Under the pieces are notes generated by a model. That model ran no database searches, was not told the origin of the DNA, and was given only the letters and a program-made list of their open reading frames with translations. A stretch of DNA of 64,000 nucleotides from Macrotrachela quadricornifera (lineage: Eukaryota; Rotifera; Eurotatoria; Philodinida; Philodinidae). This document shows positions 47,565 through 58,828 of this stretch, piece after piece. Both the position numbers and the translations under genes were made by a program. The stretch's first letter is position 1. Each line of letters begins with the position of its first letter. Where the stretch lies: positions 662,711 through 726,710 of the forward strand of contig JAJEKB010021378.1 of the NCBI GenBank assembly GCA_022393335.1, in the 5' to 3' direction.

Positions 47565-49012
47565 TTATAAAAGGGAATTTTTCTCGGCGTTTTTAGATAA
47601 ATTAAGTTTTCTGTAAATAAAAATAGCAGCAACAATCGTAGTCAATATGTTACAAACAGCTAAAATTGTAAAAAAAACTCCTTCATGAATAATCTGCACA
47701 ACTTGTACGGTAAATGCCAGAACAATTGCTATAGATAGTTGCTGAACAAAAGTATTTGCTGCGATAATACTAGCTGCATGTTCTTGATATTTCACTGTAA
47801 AATAGGAAGTCACACCAGGACGAAATGCTGACTGACCCAATCCAGCAAGTACTTGTCCAATTATAGGAACAGAAACATGGATACCCTTTTGAAAAGTCCA
47901 ACCATAGATAATTAAACCAATACTTAATAAGACCGAAAATCCTAATCCAGGGATCATACGTCCTTCGAGAATCTTAGAGTTTTCAAAATATTTGATTGTG
48001 ACCCAATCAGATGCTTTTCCACCAACAACACTACCGATTAAAAACGCTATGGCAATAGGAATAAATAGTATACCAATTGTACCTGGTTGGAAGGAATACG
48101 GTGCTTCACCTAATTCAATAGGTACAAGCAGAATACTACAATTCACTGCTATATAACTGCAAGTTAGCCCAATAGCATAGGGAATGATGGTAGAATCGAT
48201 CAAATATAATAATGGTAAACATGGGTTCGTTAATGTTGGTCGAGGGACTTGATCTGATTCCAGCAAGATTATTTTTCGTTGATTCTGATATTTACATATT
48301 ACTTTATACTGCTGCGTTTCAGGTACAATGAACACATAGCCCACAAAGACAACAAACGCCATTATTGAAACCAAAATAAAGGTAGATCTCCATCCATAAT
48401 GTTCGGATATCTCTCCACCAATAGTCGGTCCCATAATACCAGCAGCAAAAAATACTGCGTAAAAAATTCCATACGGAGTCCCACGACTGTTTGTTTGATA
48501 CATATCAGCTATTGTTCCTTGTCCTACAACTAGCGCTACGGAAATAAAACATCCTTGTAATGAACGGAGGAATAACATTATGTAGATGTTCGGAGAGAAG
48601 TAACATCCAATTGTAGAAGGAATAAATCCAACAAAACCCAATATTCCTATCGGCTTACGTCCATAATAATCTGCAAATATACCCCAAATAAGACTGGCAA
48701 TACTCATTGCAAATAAATAGATGCTAATGGTTAATAATCCTAATGTTTATTTGTTTTGAGATCTTCAACCATGTCTAACAATGCTGGAAGATAAACAACT
48801 TCGTCAAATGAAGCTACAAAGCCGTAGCAACATATCAGAAATAGTATGATATACTTTTTGTATTTATTATGTATATCATAAATACTTAACGGTGCTTTTG
48901 TATTGGCTACATCTTGTTCTTGATCAGATATAGACTTCATTCCGCTGGAATTATCTAACCAGATTGAAGGAAAATAATAAAGTGTTAATGATAATGATAG
49001 AAATGTAACCAT
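47565..49012 (-). CDS. Major facilitator superfamily transporter (DHA1-like), one frameshift
   Basis: Intron-free. The first frame (49012-48740) holds a cytosolic N-terminus and TM1 (ILFLICCYGFVASFDEVVYLPAL); the second frame runs to 47565. They join with a one-base shift near 48745, at AAATAAACATTAGG on the minus strand: one more A would give an uninterrupted protein of about 482 residues. The MFS signature between TM2 and TM3 is present (GIFADYYGRKP), as is the TM5 stretch GIMGPTIGGEISEHYGWR typical of 12-TM drug:H+ antiporters. A charged loop separates the two six-helix halves. The real start could be MKSISDQEQ (48940). Fungal and protist DHA1 proteins look like this; together with the lack of introns that would fit acquisition, but this is inference. 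The frameshift may be a base-calling error in a short A run. Confidence 0.82.
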
Positions 49013-49320
49013 TTAATTAAAGTTACTATTATTAGTCATAACTCATACACCCTCATCCTCATCCATGATACTTATATTATACATCGAATTTCTTAAGGAA
49101 GGAGAAATATTTCCGTATCGTTTTATATATCATTTGATAAAGAAACAAAACTCAATCGAATGATGTGTCTTGTTTTTAAAAGCCTTCAAAAAAAAAGTCT
49201 TAATTACTAACTATAATTATTATAGTTAGTTTTCTTTTTGTATAGACCTTTCATTAATTACAATTTTTCAAAAAAAAAACTACATTGAATATTTTTTTTA
49301 AATATACAGTCTTGTAGAGA
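49013..49320. other. Upstream of MFS gene, no gene
   Basis: AT-rich; contains the self-complementary word ACTATAATTATTATAGTTAG near 49208. Nothing else seen. Confidence 0.35.
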
Positions 49321-50290
49321 ATTGAATTCTGTACAAAATGATATGATTGGTTATACGATTGCTACTTTCGAGTTCTGATCTTCGTCAATTGGTGATACAA
49401 CATCATTCGAATAGGGATTCAATTCGTACAATAACAAAGAAAGTTCATTACATCATCAAGAAATGAAATCAAACTGACTTGGTTAACAATCATTCTAGCC
49501 GAGGCCGTAAACGTAAGATTTCAAGTTGTGTTGACAGAATTATTCATCGAAATATGATTTCAAATCGACGAAAAGCTGCATCTGATATAGATCTTGTTCT
49601 TAATATCAATCATCAAGTATCTATTACACCTCAAATTATTCGTAGTCGAGTGAATGAAATTAGATTTAGAGGATGTATTGTTCGAAAAAAAATCTTTTAT
49701 TAAAAAGCCGAATCGAAGAGTATGCGTTTTACGGAGCCGTGAACATATTTTTAAAGTAAAAGATTTTTGAAATTCTATTTTATGATCGGATGAGTGTAAA
49801 TTCAATCTTTTTGAGTTCGCGGATCGTCAAATTGTATAACGACAGTCATATAAGGCGACGAAATGAGTGCCTTAAACCTTCAGTCAAATGCGGGGAAGAT
49901 TGTATAATGGTTTTAGGGTATATGTCAGCTAGTGATGTTGAAAATTTAGTATTAATAGAAGGAACAATGTATAAGCAACAATACGAAAGGACATTGAATG
50001 AAAATGAAATCATTCATATTCATGCAAGATAATGATCCGAAACATACCGTTGGAAGTATACAAAATTGGTTTAAGAACAAGCATGTGAATACTCTCAAAT
50101 GGCCAGTTCAGTCACTAGACATTAAACAAATTGCGCATTGCTGGGACGAGCAGGAACGTAGACTTAAACCGTATTCACCATAAAAACAAAGAGGAGCTTT
50201 GGACTATTATGCAACAAGAATGGAAATGTACTGATCAAAATGTAACATCAAAATTTGTTAATTTCATGTCAATAAGACTTTAAGAAGTTT
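49320..50290 (+). pseudogene. Decayed Tc1-like transposase
   Basis: Pieces in order: helix-turn-helix (LRQLVIQHHSNRDSIRTITK, about 49383), second DNA-binding part (SRGRKRKISSCVDRIIHR, VSITPQIIRSRVNEI), first catalytic Asp (SDECKFNLFE, about 49787), CLKPSVKCGEDCIMV, second Asp (MQDNDPKHT, about 50022), and the last motif SLDIKQIAHCWDE, where the catalytic acidic residue of the I-E-N-L-W motif is Ala. At least two frameshifts and stops separate the pieces. It cannot be active. Terminal repeats were not identified with certainty. Confidence 0.85.
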
Positions 50291-50301
50291 TGAAATATCA
50301 T

Positions 50302-50706
50302 GGTGAATCCAGACATTGGACGCAAGTACTTTAAGTACTTTTTTTGCGAGACCTCTAGTATTTACATCATAAATTGTAGATATGCACTAAATAGGCTCAT
50401 TCGATGCGTTTCAGTGAGAGCTACAAAACGGTACAATTTGTTTGTCTATTTGACCTAATCGGCGAGAGAAAAGTGACAGATTTAACAGTTTTTTATCACT
50501 TCAAAAGTACTTAAGTACTTTTCAATTATTTTAGTGCTTTGTTCCGCTGATACGTTCAAATTGGAAAAAGAATCATGGCGCTTTGTAGCTCTCGATGAGA
50601 CGCATCGAATGAGCCCATTGAGTGCATAACTATGATGTAAGGTGCAAATAGCAATGGTCTCACAACAAAGTACTTAAAGTACTTGCGTCCAATGTCTGAG
50701 TGGATC
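50302..50706. mobile_element. hAT-type MITE, 389 bp
   Basis: The element spans 50310-50698. It begins CAGACATTGGACGCAAGTAC and ends with the reverse complement, CTTGCGTCCAATGTCTG. Flanks GGTGAATC and AGTGGATC match at 6 of 8 bases, consistent with an old 8-bp duplication. The interior is palindromic too (TCATTCGATGCG with CGCATCGAATGA). The end is related to the hAT element at 13720 (both CAGA, then GGACGCAAGTA). Confidence 0.8.
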
Positions 50707-51600
50707 AACGAGTTATTAACTTTTTTGTTTTTAACGATTTACTAGTATATTTTGAGTTGAGTTTTAACTTTCTAAAAATTGAAACTTCAAAGCTTTCTGT
50801 AAAAGCCATAGTACTTCAGGTATTCGAAGGGGTTTTAAGTTTTATCAATGTTTTTTTTCGATTGTAAATTATACCAACATGTAGAGAAATATTTTTTCTA
50901 TCGAACGAGGTATAATTGAATAGATTTGAACGAAGAATAAAGGAGTTATTGAAAAAAAAAGAATAGGTGTTCAAATATTTTTTTTGTGTAAAAAATCAAA
51001 TGGTTTCCAGAAAATCTTCCAAAAATCATTTAAAAAATATTTTAAAATTCTTTTTCTCATATAATAAAGTAGAGACTCCGGACTATCGAATGTTATATCA
51101 AAAGTCAAGGAAGTATTTTTCCTTGCTTATGAGATTCGACCTATAAGATAAGTACAATAGGATGTCCAAATCATTTTTTTGCATACTGTATATCACATGT
51201 AAAAATAAACTTTCTAAATATAGTTACGTATTATTCAGGTTGACAATAGATGCACGTCAAATTCGAAAAGCCTTCATTAATAAGAAGAAAGCTATACTAA
51301 AAGAAACATTCGACAGCTATACACAAAAGAGTATAAGCGAGACAAAGTAAAAAAAAATCATTGAAGTGTGACATTAACGTCTCCCATTTACAGAAAAAAT
51401 GTGCATTGTGCAAGGACCCTGAATTAAACATATACAATCATATGAATGAATTGAAATAGATAAATAATTGATAACAATTTGCAATAAATTCAATACATAT
51501 CATAAGATGCCGGCGATTTTGATGATTTAAAAAAAAAAATTGGTGATTCAATCATCGATTTTGACAATTAATTATGAATTAATTCAAGAAATATTTTAAT
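50707..51600. other. No gene seen
   Basis: AT-rich with long T and A runs. A 62-codon frame at 51162-51350 has no recognisable domain. Confidence 0.35.
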
Positions 51601-52075
51601 ACTAGAGGTAGTACCTGGTGTTGTTGGGGAAATCTCCATACTAAAAACTTAGCATGTCAGGAAACGGCAGAAGAAGACATATAAAAGGCTTGCTTGTAAC
51701 CTTTTCATCTATTATTACTGCATGTCCCGCCATGCATACACTTAGATTCATTCTTAAATCCGATAATTCAGCAAATAGTGTGGGTTGTGCATGTCTTTCA
51801 CTTAACTCATCCCTCTTGCCAAACTTTGTACTAACATCCAATGCAAAAAAGACTGACAGTAAGAGATGGATATTTTAACAGTGGCAGCAGATGCTCTGAA
51901 GTTTCTGAAAGATTCGTAAAAATTGGAATGTATCATAACCTATGTGAAATTTTACCCCAATCCTCCCGCCGATTATCCTTACTCGTTCTCGATCTTCCTC
52001 AGGATCTAAGAGTATGTTATGAAAAGCTTGGAACCGGTATTTTGTGCGGCGTCCGAATGTATAAAAAATAGAAAA
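51600..52075 (+). other. Unrecognised protein-like frames
   Basis: Two overlapping frames (51654-51878 and 51841-52071) have mixed composition and higher GC than the surroundings (for example SDNSANSVGCACLSLNSSLL and RRLSLLVLDLPQDLRVCYEK). A frameshift or short intron could join them. I recognise no family; the antisense strand is also open for 66 codons. Possibly a gene fragment. Confidence 0.25.
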
Positions 52076-52244
52076 AAAGAGACAATTCTTTCTATTTATA
52101 TATAGATTATGAGTTGTGAGAAATGGAATTTTATCTCACTTGTTGCCTTCTTTATTCAATGGATTTATTCATTCATATAGTTGTTTTTCATTTTACACAT
52201 TCTGTCAGTCTTTGTCGAGTATCCTAGAATGTCCTGTGTGCAAT

Positions 52245-52841
52245 CCCCCTCGGACAAAAAAAGTCGCCTTTTTACACTTCATTTTTTCACCATATAAAAC
52301 ATTGTAATAAAAAAACAAAATATACTACAAGATGCAGCGTGAAAAGAATTACAATTTTCGAAAGATAACTTGTTTTATAGTTGCCTTTCTTGTTTTTAAA
52401 ATGAACAGAACTCGAAGGCACTATTTTTGACTTTTAGAAAAAAAGAATATTTTGATACCGTTAGCTGCACAGAATTTTTCCATTTTGAAAGCAAAACTTG
52501 AAACTATAAAATAAGCAGTTCGTTGTAAATTGTAGAGCTTTTCATGCTGCATTTTGTAGTCTGTTTTGTTTCTTTAATAAAGCATATTAGGTGATGAAAG
52601 GATTAAAAAAATACGAATTGGTCAGGTACTAACAGCTTCTTCTTTTTCTAAAAGTAAAAAACTAGTGCCTTCGAATTTTGTTCATTTTGAAAACAAAAAG
52701 TGCAACTGTAAAACAAATTGTCTTTCGACAATTGTAGTTCTTTTCACGCTGTATCTTTTGGTATCTTTTGTTTTTTTAAGACAGTGTTTTATGTGGCGAA
52801 AAAATGAAGTGCAAAAAGGCGATTCTTTTTGTCCGAGGGGG
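52245..52841. mobile_element. Foldback element B with internal subrepeats
   Basis: Ends CCCCCTCGGACAAAAA and TTTTTGTCCGAGGGGG are inverted; the arms extend about 60 bp (AAGTCGCCTTTTT with AAAAAGGCGATT; TTCATTTTTTC with GAAAAAATGAA). Inside are one inverted (about 52330) and two direct (about 52530 and 52740) copies of the same TGTAG-CTTTTCA-GCTGCAT motif as in elements A and C, again 210 bp apart. No coding sequence. Confidence 0.8.
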
Positions 52842-54060
52842 AGTAAAACGTATTAAATCACATTAAAACACATTAGCAAAAGATTTTTTGATAAAATCCA
52901 TTGCAATACATTGAAATCAATCAGGAATATATGGAAGCACATCATAAATCTAAGATTTAAAAAACTACATTATGAAACAAGCACCAAAGAATCCATCGGG
53001 ATGTGGTGAAAAGTAAATTGATATGTATTATTGAACACATATGAAAAACACATTACTAGGCATCAAACAAAACATGATCACACTATTTAAAATATATCAA
53101 AAATGAATATTCAAACTTGTTGTTCCTGCATGATTCATTTGAACTTTGCTTTTTAATTGTGCTTCTTAAAGAAATCGCTTGAAAAGATAATTCGAAAGGC
53201 CGCGCGTAAAGTATCTAATATTTGTTTATCTCTCTTTTATAAATTCCTTTTTTCTCTTCTTTTTTTATCTATTTCTTTTCTCTTATTTATTATTATTTTT
53301 GTTTTTTCTTCATTAATATTAATAAAATTATTGAAAAAATTGAAAAACTTAAAATAGAAAAAATTATTAAAATATTTATTCCATTTATCTTTGATACGAC
53401 CTTCAATACCATGCATTAAAAAATCGTGTTGAATTACTTTATTTAAATAAATAACCTGTTTAAAAGTTTTTTGATAAACTGACTTAATTCAGGTAATGAA
53501 TAGATGTTCTTAAACACTGAAACATATTTTTTAGCTGATTCAAATACACGAAAAGTAATTTTTTCAATATCATATTTAGTTAAATTTAATTCGTTAATAA
53601 TATCATTAGAATAAGCATGTTTCTTTATCATTCTTATGGTGTTGTAAAAACTGAAAATTGTAATCTCCCATTCTTAGAGAGCTTCGAGTCGTGTCGAATC
53701 TATTCAGGCCTCGTACTACGATTTCAATTTATGTCGGGTGCAGATCCATATCCAGATATCACTTCGGACTCGGTTTGTACTAATTTGTATTTAACTTCAA
53801 ATTGAAATAGAAGCATTTGAGAGAAGATAATAAAAAATAACTTTATATTGATGTTTTTTTTTCAAAGTCGTCAGTAAGTAACTGAAATAATAGTTCTTTA
53901 TTTGATTAAGCACATAAAAAGCACGACAGTTTAATGAACAAAAACTCGGATCTGAGTTCAAAAAACCAGGAATTCGCAACTCTCCATTCTCACCTTTGCA
54001 AAATTTGTTAAAATTTGATCGGAATGACAATAAAAAGTCACGAGGAACAAAACGTCTTTT
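52842..54060. other. Unassigned; possible fragments
   Basis: A minus frame at 53443-53631 (with NELNLTKYDIEKITFRVFES and LPELSQFIKKLL) looks protein-like and could be a gene fragment. A T-rich hydrophobic plus frame (53157-53357) is a composition effect. 53680-53780 is GC-richer and may be a short repeat. No family recognised. Confidence 0.25.
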
Positions 54061-54068
54061 CTAACGGG

Positions 54069-55600
54069 TGCGGCAGGATAAATCACAGTCTTAGTATTTT
54101 GACTCTAACTTTTTTTCTTTTTGATCTTTAGAACTGATTGTTTTGCCAAACGATGCGCCGTAAAATTCTCTACAAAACTATAAACTGAACTTATCTCTGT
54201 AAAACGTTAAGGACAAAAACTAAATGAATATTATTCAAAATATAAAAGGTATCCAACTTTCAAAACTAGCTACTGTCTCATGCATGCTTGGTATTTGTTT
54301 ATCCTTTTTAATTAACAAGTAGGTATATTTTAAAAACGAAGTAAACCGTAAGGTGTAGCGTGAAAAAGCTCTACAAGCTGCATTAAAAACTTTATTTCAT
54401 ACATACATATTTGGGAAAACTACGTTTCGTCCCACGTCTTCATTTCGAACTCCAGTTGTAGTAGTCCATTACGATCTTCCGGCATAAGAAAAAAATAAAA
54501 TATACCGAATGAAGTTCAGAATGACAAAATTTAATTCAAAAAAACGACGAATGTTCGTGAATAAGTTGAAGTTCACTCATTGTTGAGAGACTGGAAAGTG
54601 ATATGCTAGTCCTTAAATCATTGTTGTTACTACAACAATCGATAAAAAGTCACTATGTTCGTAAAGGTCTCTTGACAAATTCTTTCATGAACTTCCTGCG
54701 ATGTCGATTCAAACCTTCTAACGACATCCATTGTTGTTTGTTATGATGTCCAGGGATACATTAGGAATAGCAAGGAGTATCCTATCCCAAACATCTAGTC
54801 AGACCATTGGATTTCTCTTACTTTCTGTTTCACAATCTTCTGTACACATATATTTTCAAACATCCGTAATAATTATTCAAAAGATATAGTTCATTTACGA
54901 ACATCCGGACACGTAGTCAGATGTCCGAGAAGAGTGGGACGAAGCGTAGTTTATTCTACATGTTTTAGTTTCTAAATGGTTAAAAGTCTACACAACCAGT
55001 TTTCAATTCTGTGGAAAAGATCATTTTTTAATCGCACAGAATCTTGCTTATTTTAAATGTATATAAAATAACTTGTCCTTTGTAAATTGCAGAGCTTATC
55101 ACGTTATATCTTGTGGTATATTTAGTTTTCTTTTAATAAATATATTAGATGATACAAAGATGAAACAAGAAAAACGAATTCGTAATGTACCAAAAAATGA
55201 TCTTGCTCGCAGAGTCGAAAGCTGGTCGCACACAATTTTGATCATTTTGAAAACAAAAAGTGGATATATAAAATAAAGTTTTTAATGTAACTTGTAGTTT
55301 TTCAAGCTGCACCTTATAATGTATTTTGCGTTTAAAGTATGTATGCTAGAAGAAGATAAAAACAGAGGTATGAACGCTAGTCATTCGTAGAACATCCGTT
55401 AGTTTTGAAAGTTGGATACCTTTTATATTTTGAATAATATTCATTTAGTTTTGTCCTTAACGTTTTATAGAAATAAGTTTAGTTATGATTTTGTAGAGAA
55501 TTTTACGGCGCATCTTTTGGCAAAACAATCAGTTCTAAAGATCAAAAAGAAAAAAAGTTATAGCCAAAATACTGAAACCGCCATTTATCCTGCCGCATCT
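54069..55600. mobile_element. Foldback element C with arms of about 220 bp
   Basis: 54069-54290 and 55385-55600 are inverted copies: tips TGCGGCAGGATAAAT and ATTTATCCTGCCGCA, then TAGTATTTTG, AGAACTGATTGTTTTGCCAA, and inner ends GGTATCCAACTTTCAAAACT. Subrepeats of the A/B/C family lie at about 54165 and 54350 (inverted) and 55085, 55290 and 55495 (direct). A separate element is nested at 54419-54952. The right arm overlaps the 3' end of the secreted-protein gene. Confidence 0.82.
54419..54952. mobile_element. Element nested inside foldback C
   Basis: AAACTACGTTTCGTCCCAC at the left and GTGGGACGAAGCGTAGTTT at the right are inverted (one mismatch). Interior of about 490 bp without coding capacity. 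It is inserted into the unique centre of element C, so it is younger than C. Confidence 0.65.
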
Positions 55601-56545
55601 GATAGTAGTTTGTGTATTTCCCAACATTGTCGACGAATCAATAATAGGAGTAAATTGTGAAAGTTGAGATATTGTTATTGGTATACATTGTTCAGTAAAT
55701 AAAACTTTATCCATTGTTGGCATCGGTATTGATTGTTTAAAAAATGCCGTTGATGGTTCGACATTACTAGTAGTATTTTTATCTCCGAAAGGATTAAAGA
55801 CTGGATAAAAACGTTGTACAAGACATTGTATATTGGCAAAAATATATTCACTATTGCACAGATTATACTTGCATGCAAAAGAAAGCTCATGAGTTGCTTT
55901 TTCTTCTTGATCGGTATTACTATCAATCGTTATTATATTAACAGAAGCTAACATTTTAGAATTACGTTTATAACAATCATAAGAAGAAAGTGGTGTTGTT
56001 TTTTTGACGATTGTTCGTGTAACATGGCATACACTACAATTGTCTTTTTCTTCTATTGATTCTGACTGATTCGTATTAGTTAAACAAGTTATTAATGATT
56101 GATTCGTTTCGACAAGTAAGTTTGCTAATTTTTTTGCTAATTGTGTATGATTCTGATTGATAAACCATATTATGTGGTTTACGAGAAAATCTTGCGCGCA
56201 CCGACGTTCCTTACAAACATAAATAAATGTGCTAGTTATATACGTTTCATTGTCTTTCCATGCAAATGTTGTATCGTAATGACTTGTTTTTTCACCATAT
56301 AATTTAAATATAAGATCAAAATAACCTTTCGTATAATCAAAAAACAATTCAAAGCTACACGATGATTGAAGATTAACTGCCTGAAGCTGATTCACCCTTT
56401 TGTTAAATGCTATTTTATTGAATTTCACAAATGAATAGTTTGATAAGGTGATAGGAGTAACACATGGAATTGCATCAATTGAATTAATGACAAGGATGTA
56501 CATAACAGATACCATTATCAAAGATATTCTCCAAAACATTGTCAT
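55535..56545 (-). CDS. Secreted Cys-containing protein of unknown family
   Basis: Intron-free, 336 residues. The start at 56545 gives a signal peptide (MTMFWRISLIMVSVMYILVI). The mature part has about a dozen Cys, many in CxxC-like or spaced pairs (CKERRC, CSVC, CKYNLC), and many N-glycosylation sites (NHT, NQS, NCS, NTT), so it should be an extracellular or surface protein with disulphide bonds. I recognise no domain. The last 21 residues (RCGRINGG, then the hydrophobic FSILAITFFLFDL) are encoded by the right arm of foldback element C (up to 55600), so the original C-terminus was replaced. The new tail looks like a GPI-attachment signal: small residues and then a hydrophobic end. That is inference. 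Confidence 0.6.
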   Translation of the reverse strand: MTMFWRISLIMVSVMYILVINSIDAIPCVTPITLSNYSFVKFNKIAFNKRVNQLQAVNLQSSCSFELFFDYTKGYFDLIFKLYGEKTSHYDTTFAWKDNETYITSTFIYVCKERRCAQDFLVNHIIWFINQNHTQLAKKLANLLVETNQSLITCLTNTNQSESIEEKDNCSVCHVTRTIVKKTTPLSSYDCYKRNSKMLASVNIITIDSNTDQEEKATHELSFACKYNLCNSEYIFANIQCLVQRFYPVFNPFGDKNTTSNVEPSTAFFKQSIPMPTMDKVLFTEQCIPITISQLSQFTPIIDSSTMLGNTQTTIRCGRINGGFSILAITFFLFDL

Positions 56546-56804
56546 ACTATACTTCTTATTCGTACTAGCTATAATTCTACTTGTACAAAGTGAAAATAAC
56601 TAAATATGTAATATATACTGTCAATCAAAAACAAAATTGACATGTAATATTATATTATATTGATTATTCAAAAAAAAATCTAGTGACATATGGATATTCA
56701 TATTTTTTATTTTATCAGTTTTAAACTTGTCAATTATCAAGTCTGGACATATTTACGAATCAAAAGTCATATATATTGATAAATCTCACTTCACCATGTA
56801 AAAC
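56546..56804. other. Upstream of secreted-protein gene
   Basis: AT-rich, no gene; expected promoter side of the minus-strand gene. Confidence 0.35.
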
Positions 56805-56996
56805 AAAGGCGACTATATCTTTTTGACCAAATAACGGGATATATGTAGGATTATAGAGGTAGACTTCCTCTGTCAAATAGTATATACATATTATTAAATT
56901 CTATTGCGTGCCTCTGAAGCATCAATAGATGGCGGCACTTTCGTCGCGGACAGAAAAAAATGGTGCGAAGATGGCGTCATCTATTGATGCCTCAGC

Positions 56997-58828
56997 GGTA
57001 CGCATAGGGATGCAACACATCCAAGATAAAGTTTGGATTTGGCATCAAATCCTTGCTATTTGGTTTTGAATCTGGATTTGTTGATTACATTTGGATTTGT
57101 TTTTTTATTTGTACAAATCTTACAAAAAGATTTGGATTTGGTAACATACATCTCGAGGGAACATCTCCAGGTGCCCACTCGGGTTTCGTTGAATTTTTGT
57201 CTATAGAGACTACGTAGTGCCCTAATAAAAACCCTAAAAGGATTTGAGTTGCAAAGGTTTCCTTCGAAATTATGCATAACTTAATTTTGTCCCTGTAAGG
57301 CATAATATAGTGTTCAAGGGGACTCGACATCACCACTTTCAGACACAAAGTACAAAAGAAATAGAACTATTTTTATATGAACAGATAGAGGGAAAAATTC
57401 TCTATCTAGTAGAGCTAGAATGAAGCTGAAAACTGACGCTTACTGTATCATCAGGTCTTGAATAAGCTGTTTCAGACAGCTAGTTTTTGTACTCAAATGG
57501 ATTTCGGTTGTATTATTATGGTTTTAGTATAGTTTAAATATATGTTTTGTGCATAGATTGATATAGAATTTCAAGCTCAACAACTTTTTAATGGAACATA
57601 TTCGCGATTTTGCTTGCTCGAAAAAGAAAGCCGTTTTCCGTCAGTATCTAGGGAGGACGGACCAGAGGACCATCTATGTTCATCTAGAAAACATTTATCG
57701 ATTTTCGATCTCTATATCTCAAATGAAGCGTCTATGTAAGCTAAACCCACATCTGTAGTATTACACCATTTGATTTTGTCTGTATAAAAAACTGGCGAAA
57801 AATCTGACTTTTCACTCATTTAAAGTACAAAAAACTAGCTGTCTGAAACAGCTTATTCAAGACCTGATGATACAGTAAGCGTCAGTTTTCAGCTTCATTC
57901 TAGCTCTACTAGATAGAGAATTTTTCCCTCTATCTGTTCATATAAAAATAGTTCTATTTCTTTTGTACTTTGTGTCTGAAAGTGGTGATGTCGAGTCCCC
58001 TTGAACACTATATTATGCCTTACAGGGACAAAATTAAGTTATGCATAATTTCGAAGGAAACCTTTGCAACTCAAATCCTTTTAGGGTTTTTATTAGGGCA
58101 CTACGTAGTCTCTATAGACAAAAATTCAACGAAACCCGAGTGGGCACCTGGAGATGTTCCCTCGTCAGTCCCGGTCCCAATCCCGATATGGATTTGACAT
58201 CAGTTAAAAAGTGAAATATAGTCAAAAATGTAGACAAGTTGTCAAAAACTTCCCATTTTTGAAATTGAAGCCGGGATCGATAAAAATTTTTATCATGACT
58301 TTAAATCAAATTGCTGTTTTTTCAAATTTCTGGTCACAAAATATGATAGATATCTAAATGCAAAAACTATCTTCTGATGCAAAAGGAAGTACTAAGACCA
58401 GCTTAAAATTTTTGGTTCCATTTCCGGCAAAAAAGAAATTGTAATCCCGAACCAGGTAAAAGTCGAAATTTTTGTCCCGGTTCCGGTCTCCCAGGAAAGG
58501 GATCGGGATCACTTTGCAGATCCCTAATACCGTTTGCTTTTATATTTGTAATTGTAAATAAATGGTAAAAGATTAGTAAAACTAAACCGAATATATTTCT
58601 GAAAGTGGTTCATGTCATCAAATCCAAATCCAAATCCAAATCCAAGCGATTTGGGTCATTTGAGACCAAATTCAAACCCGAAATCCAAACCTAGTCAACA
58701 AACCCAAACCTGGTTCCAAATCTCATCTACCAAACCCGAACCCAATTCCAAACCAAATCCAAATCTAAATCCAAACCATGAGATAACAAATACCAAAGCT
58801 TTGGGTTTGTTGCATCCCTAGGTACGCA
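56997..58828. mobile_element. Non-autonomous hAT with perfect 8-bp TSD
   Basis: The element spans 57005-58820, starts TAGGGATGCAACA and ends TGTTGCATCCCTA. Identical duplications GGTACGCA stand at 56997-57004 and 58821-58828. Subterminal arrays of GGATTTG/CAAATCC words (57030-57140 and 58617-58800) are typical for hAT. The interior carries a 1-kb palindromic element (57154-58164) and, at 58165-58530, a fragment with the end TAGGGATCTGCA in complement. No transposase. Confidence 0.88.
57154..58164. repeat. Near-perfect 340-bp inverted repeat
   Basis: Arms 57154-57492 and 57824-58164 are almost identical in inverted orientation (one base difference noticed, in a T5/A6 run), with a spacer of 331 bp. 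Tips are CGAGGGAACATCTCC and GGAGATGTTCCCTCG. The two arms encode the same 66-residue open frame in mirror image, with no recognisable domain. Near identity means recent origin or ongoing gene conversion. Confidence 0.9.

Noticed and set aside
53157..53357. Hydrophobic 66-codon frame as a small membrane protein
   Set aside because: T-rich low-complexity DNA; no conserved features and no start context.
57085..58197. Pair of mirrored open frames giving the same peptide
   Set aside because: They are a consequence of the inverted arms; the peptide has no domain and the frames run beyond the arm into unrelated sequence.
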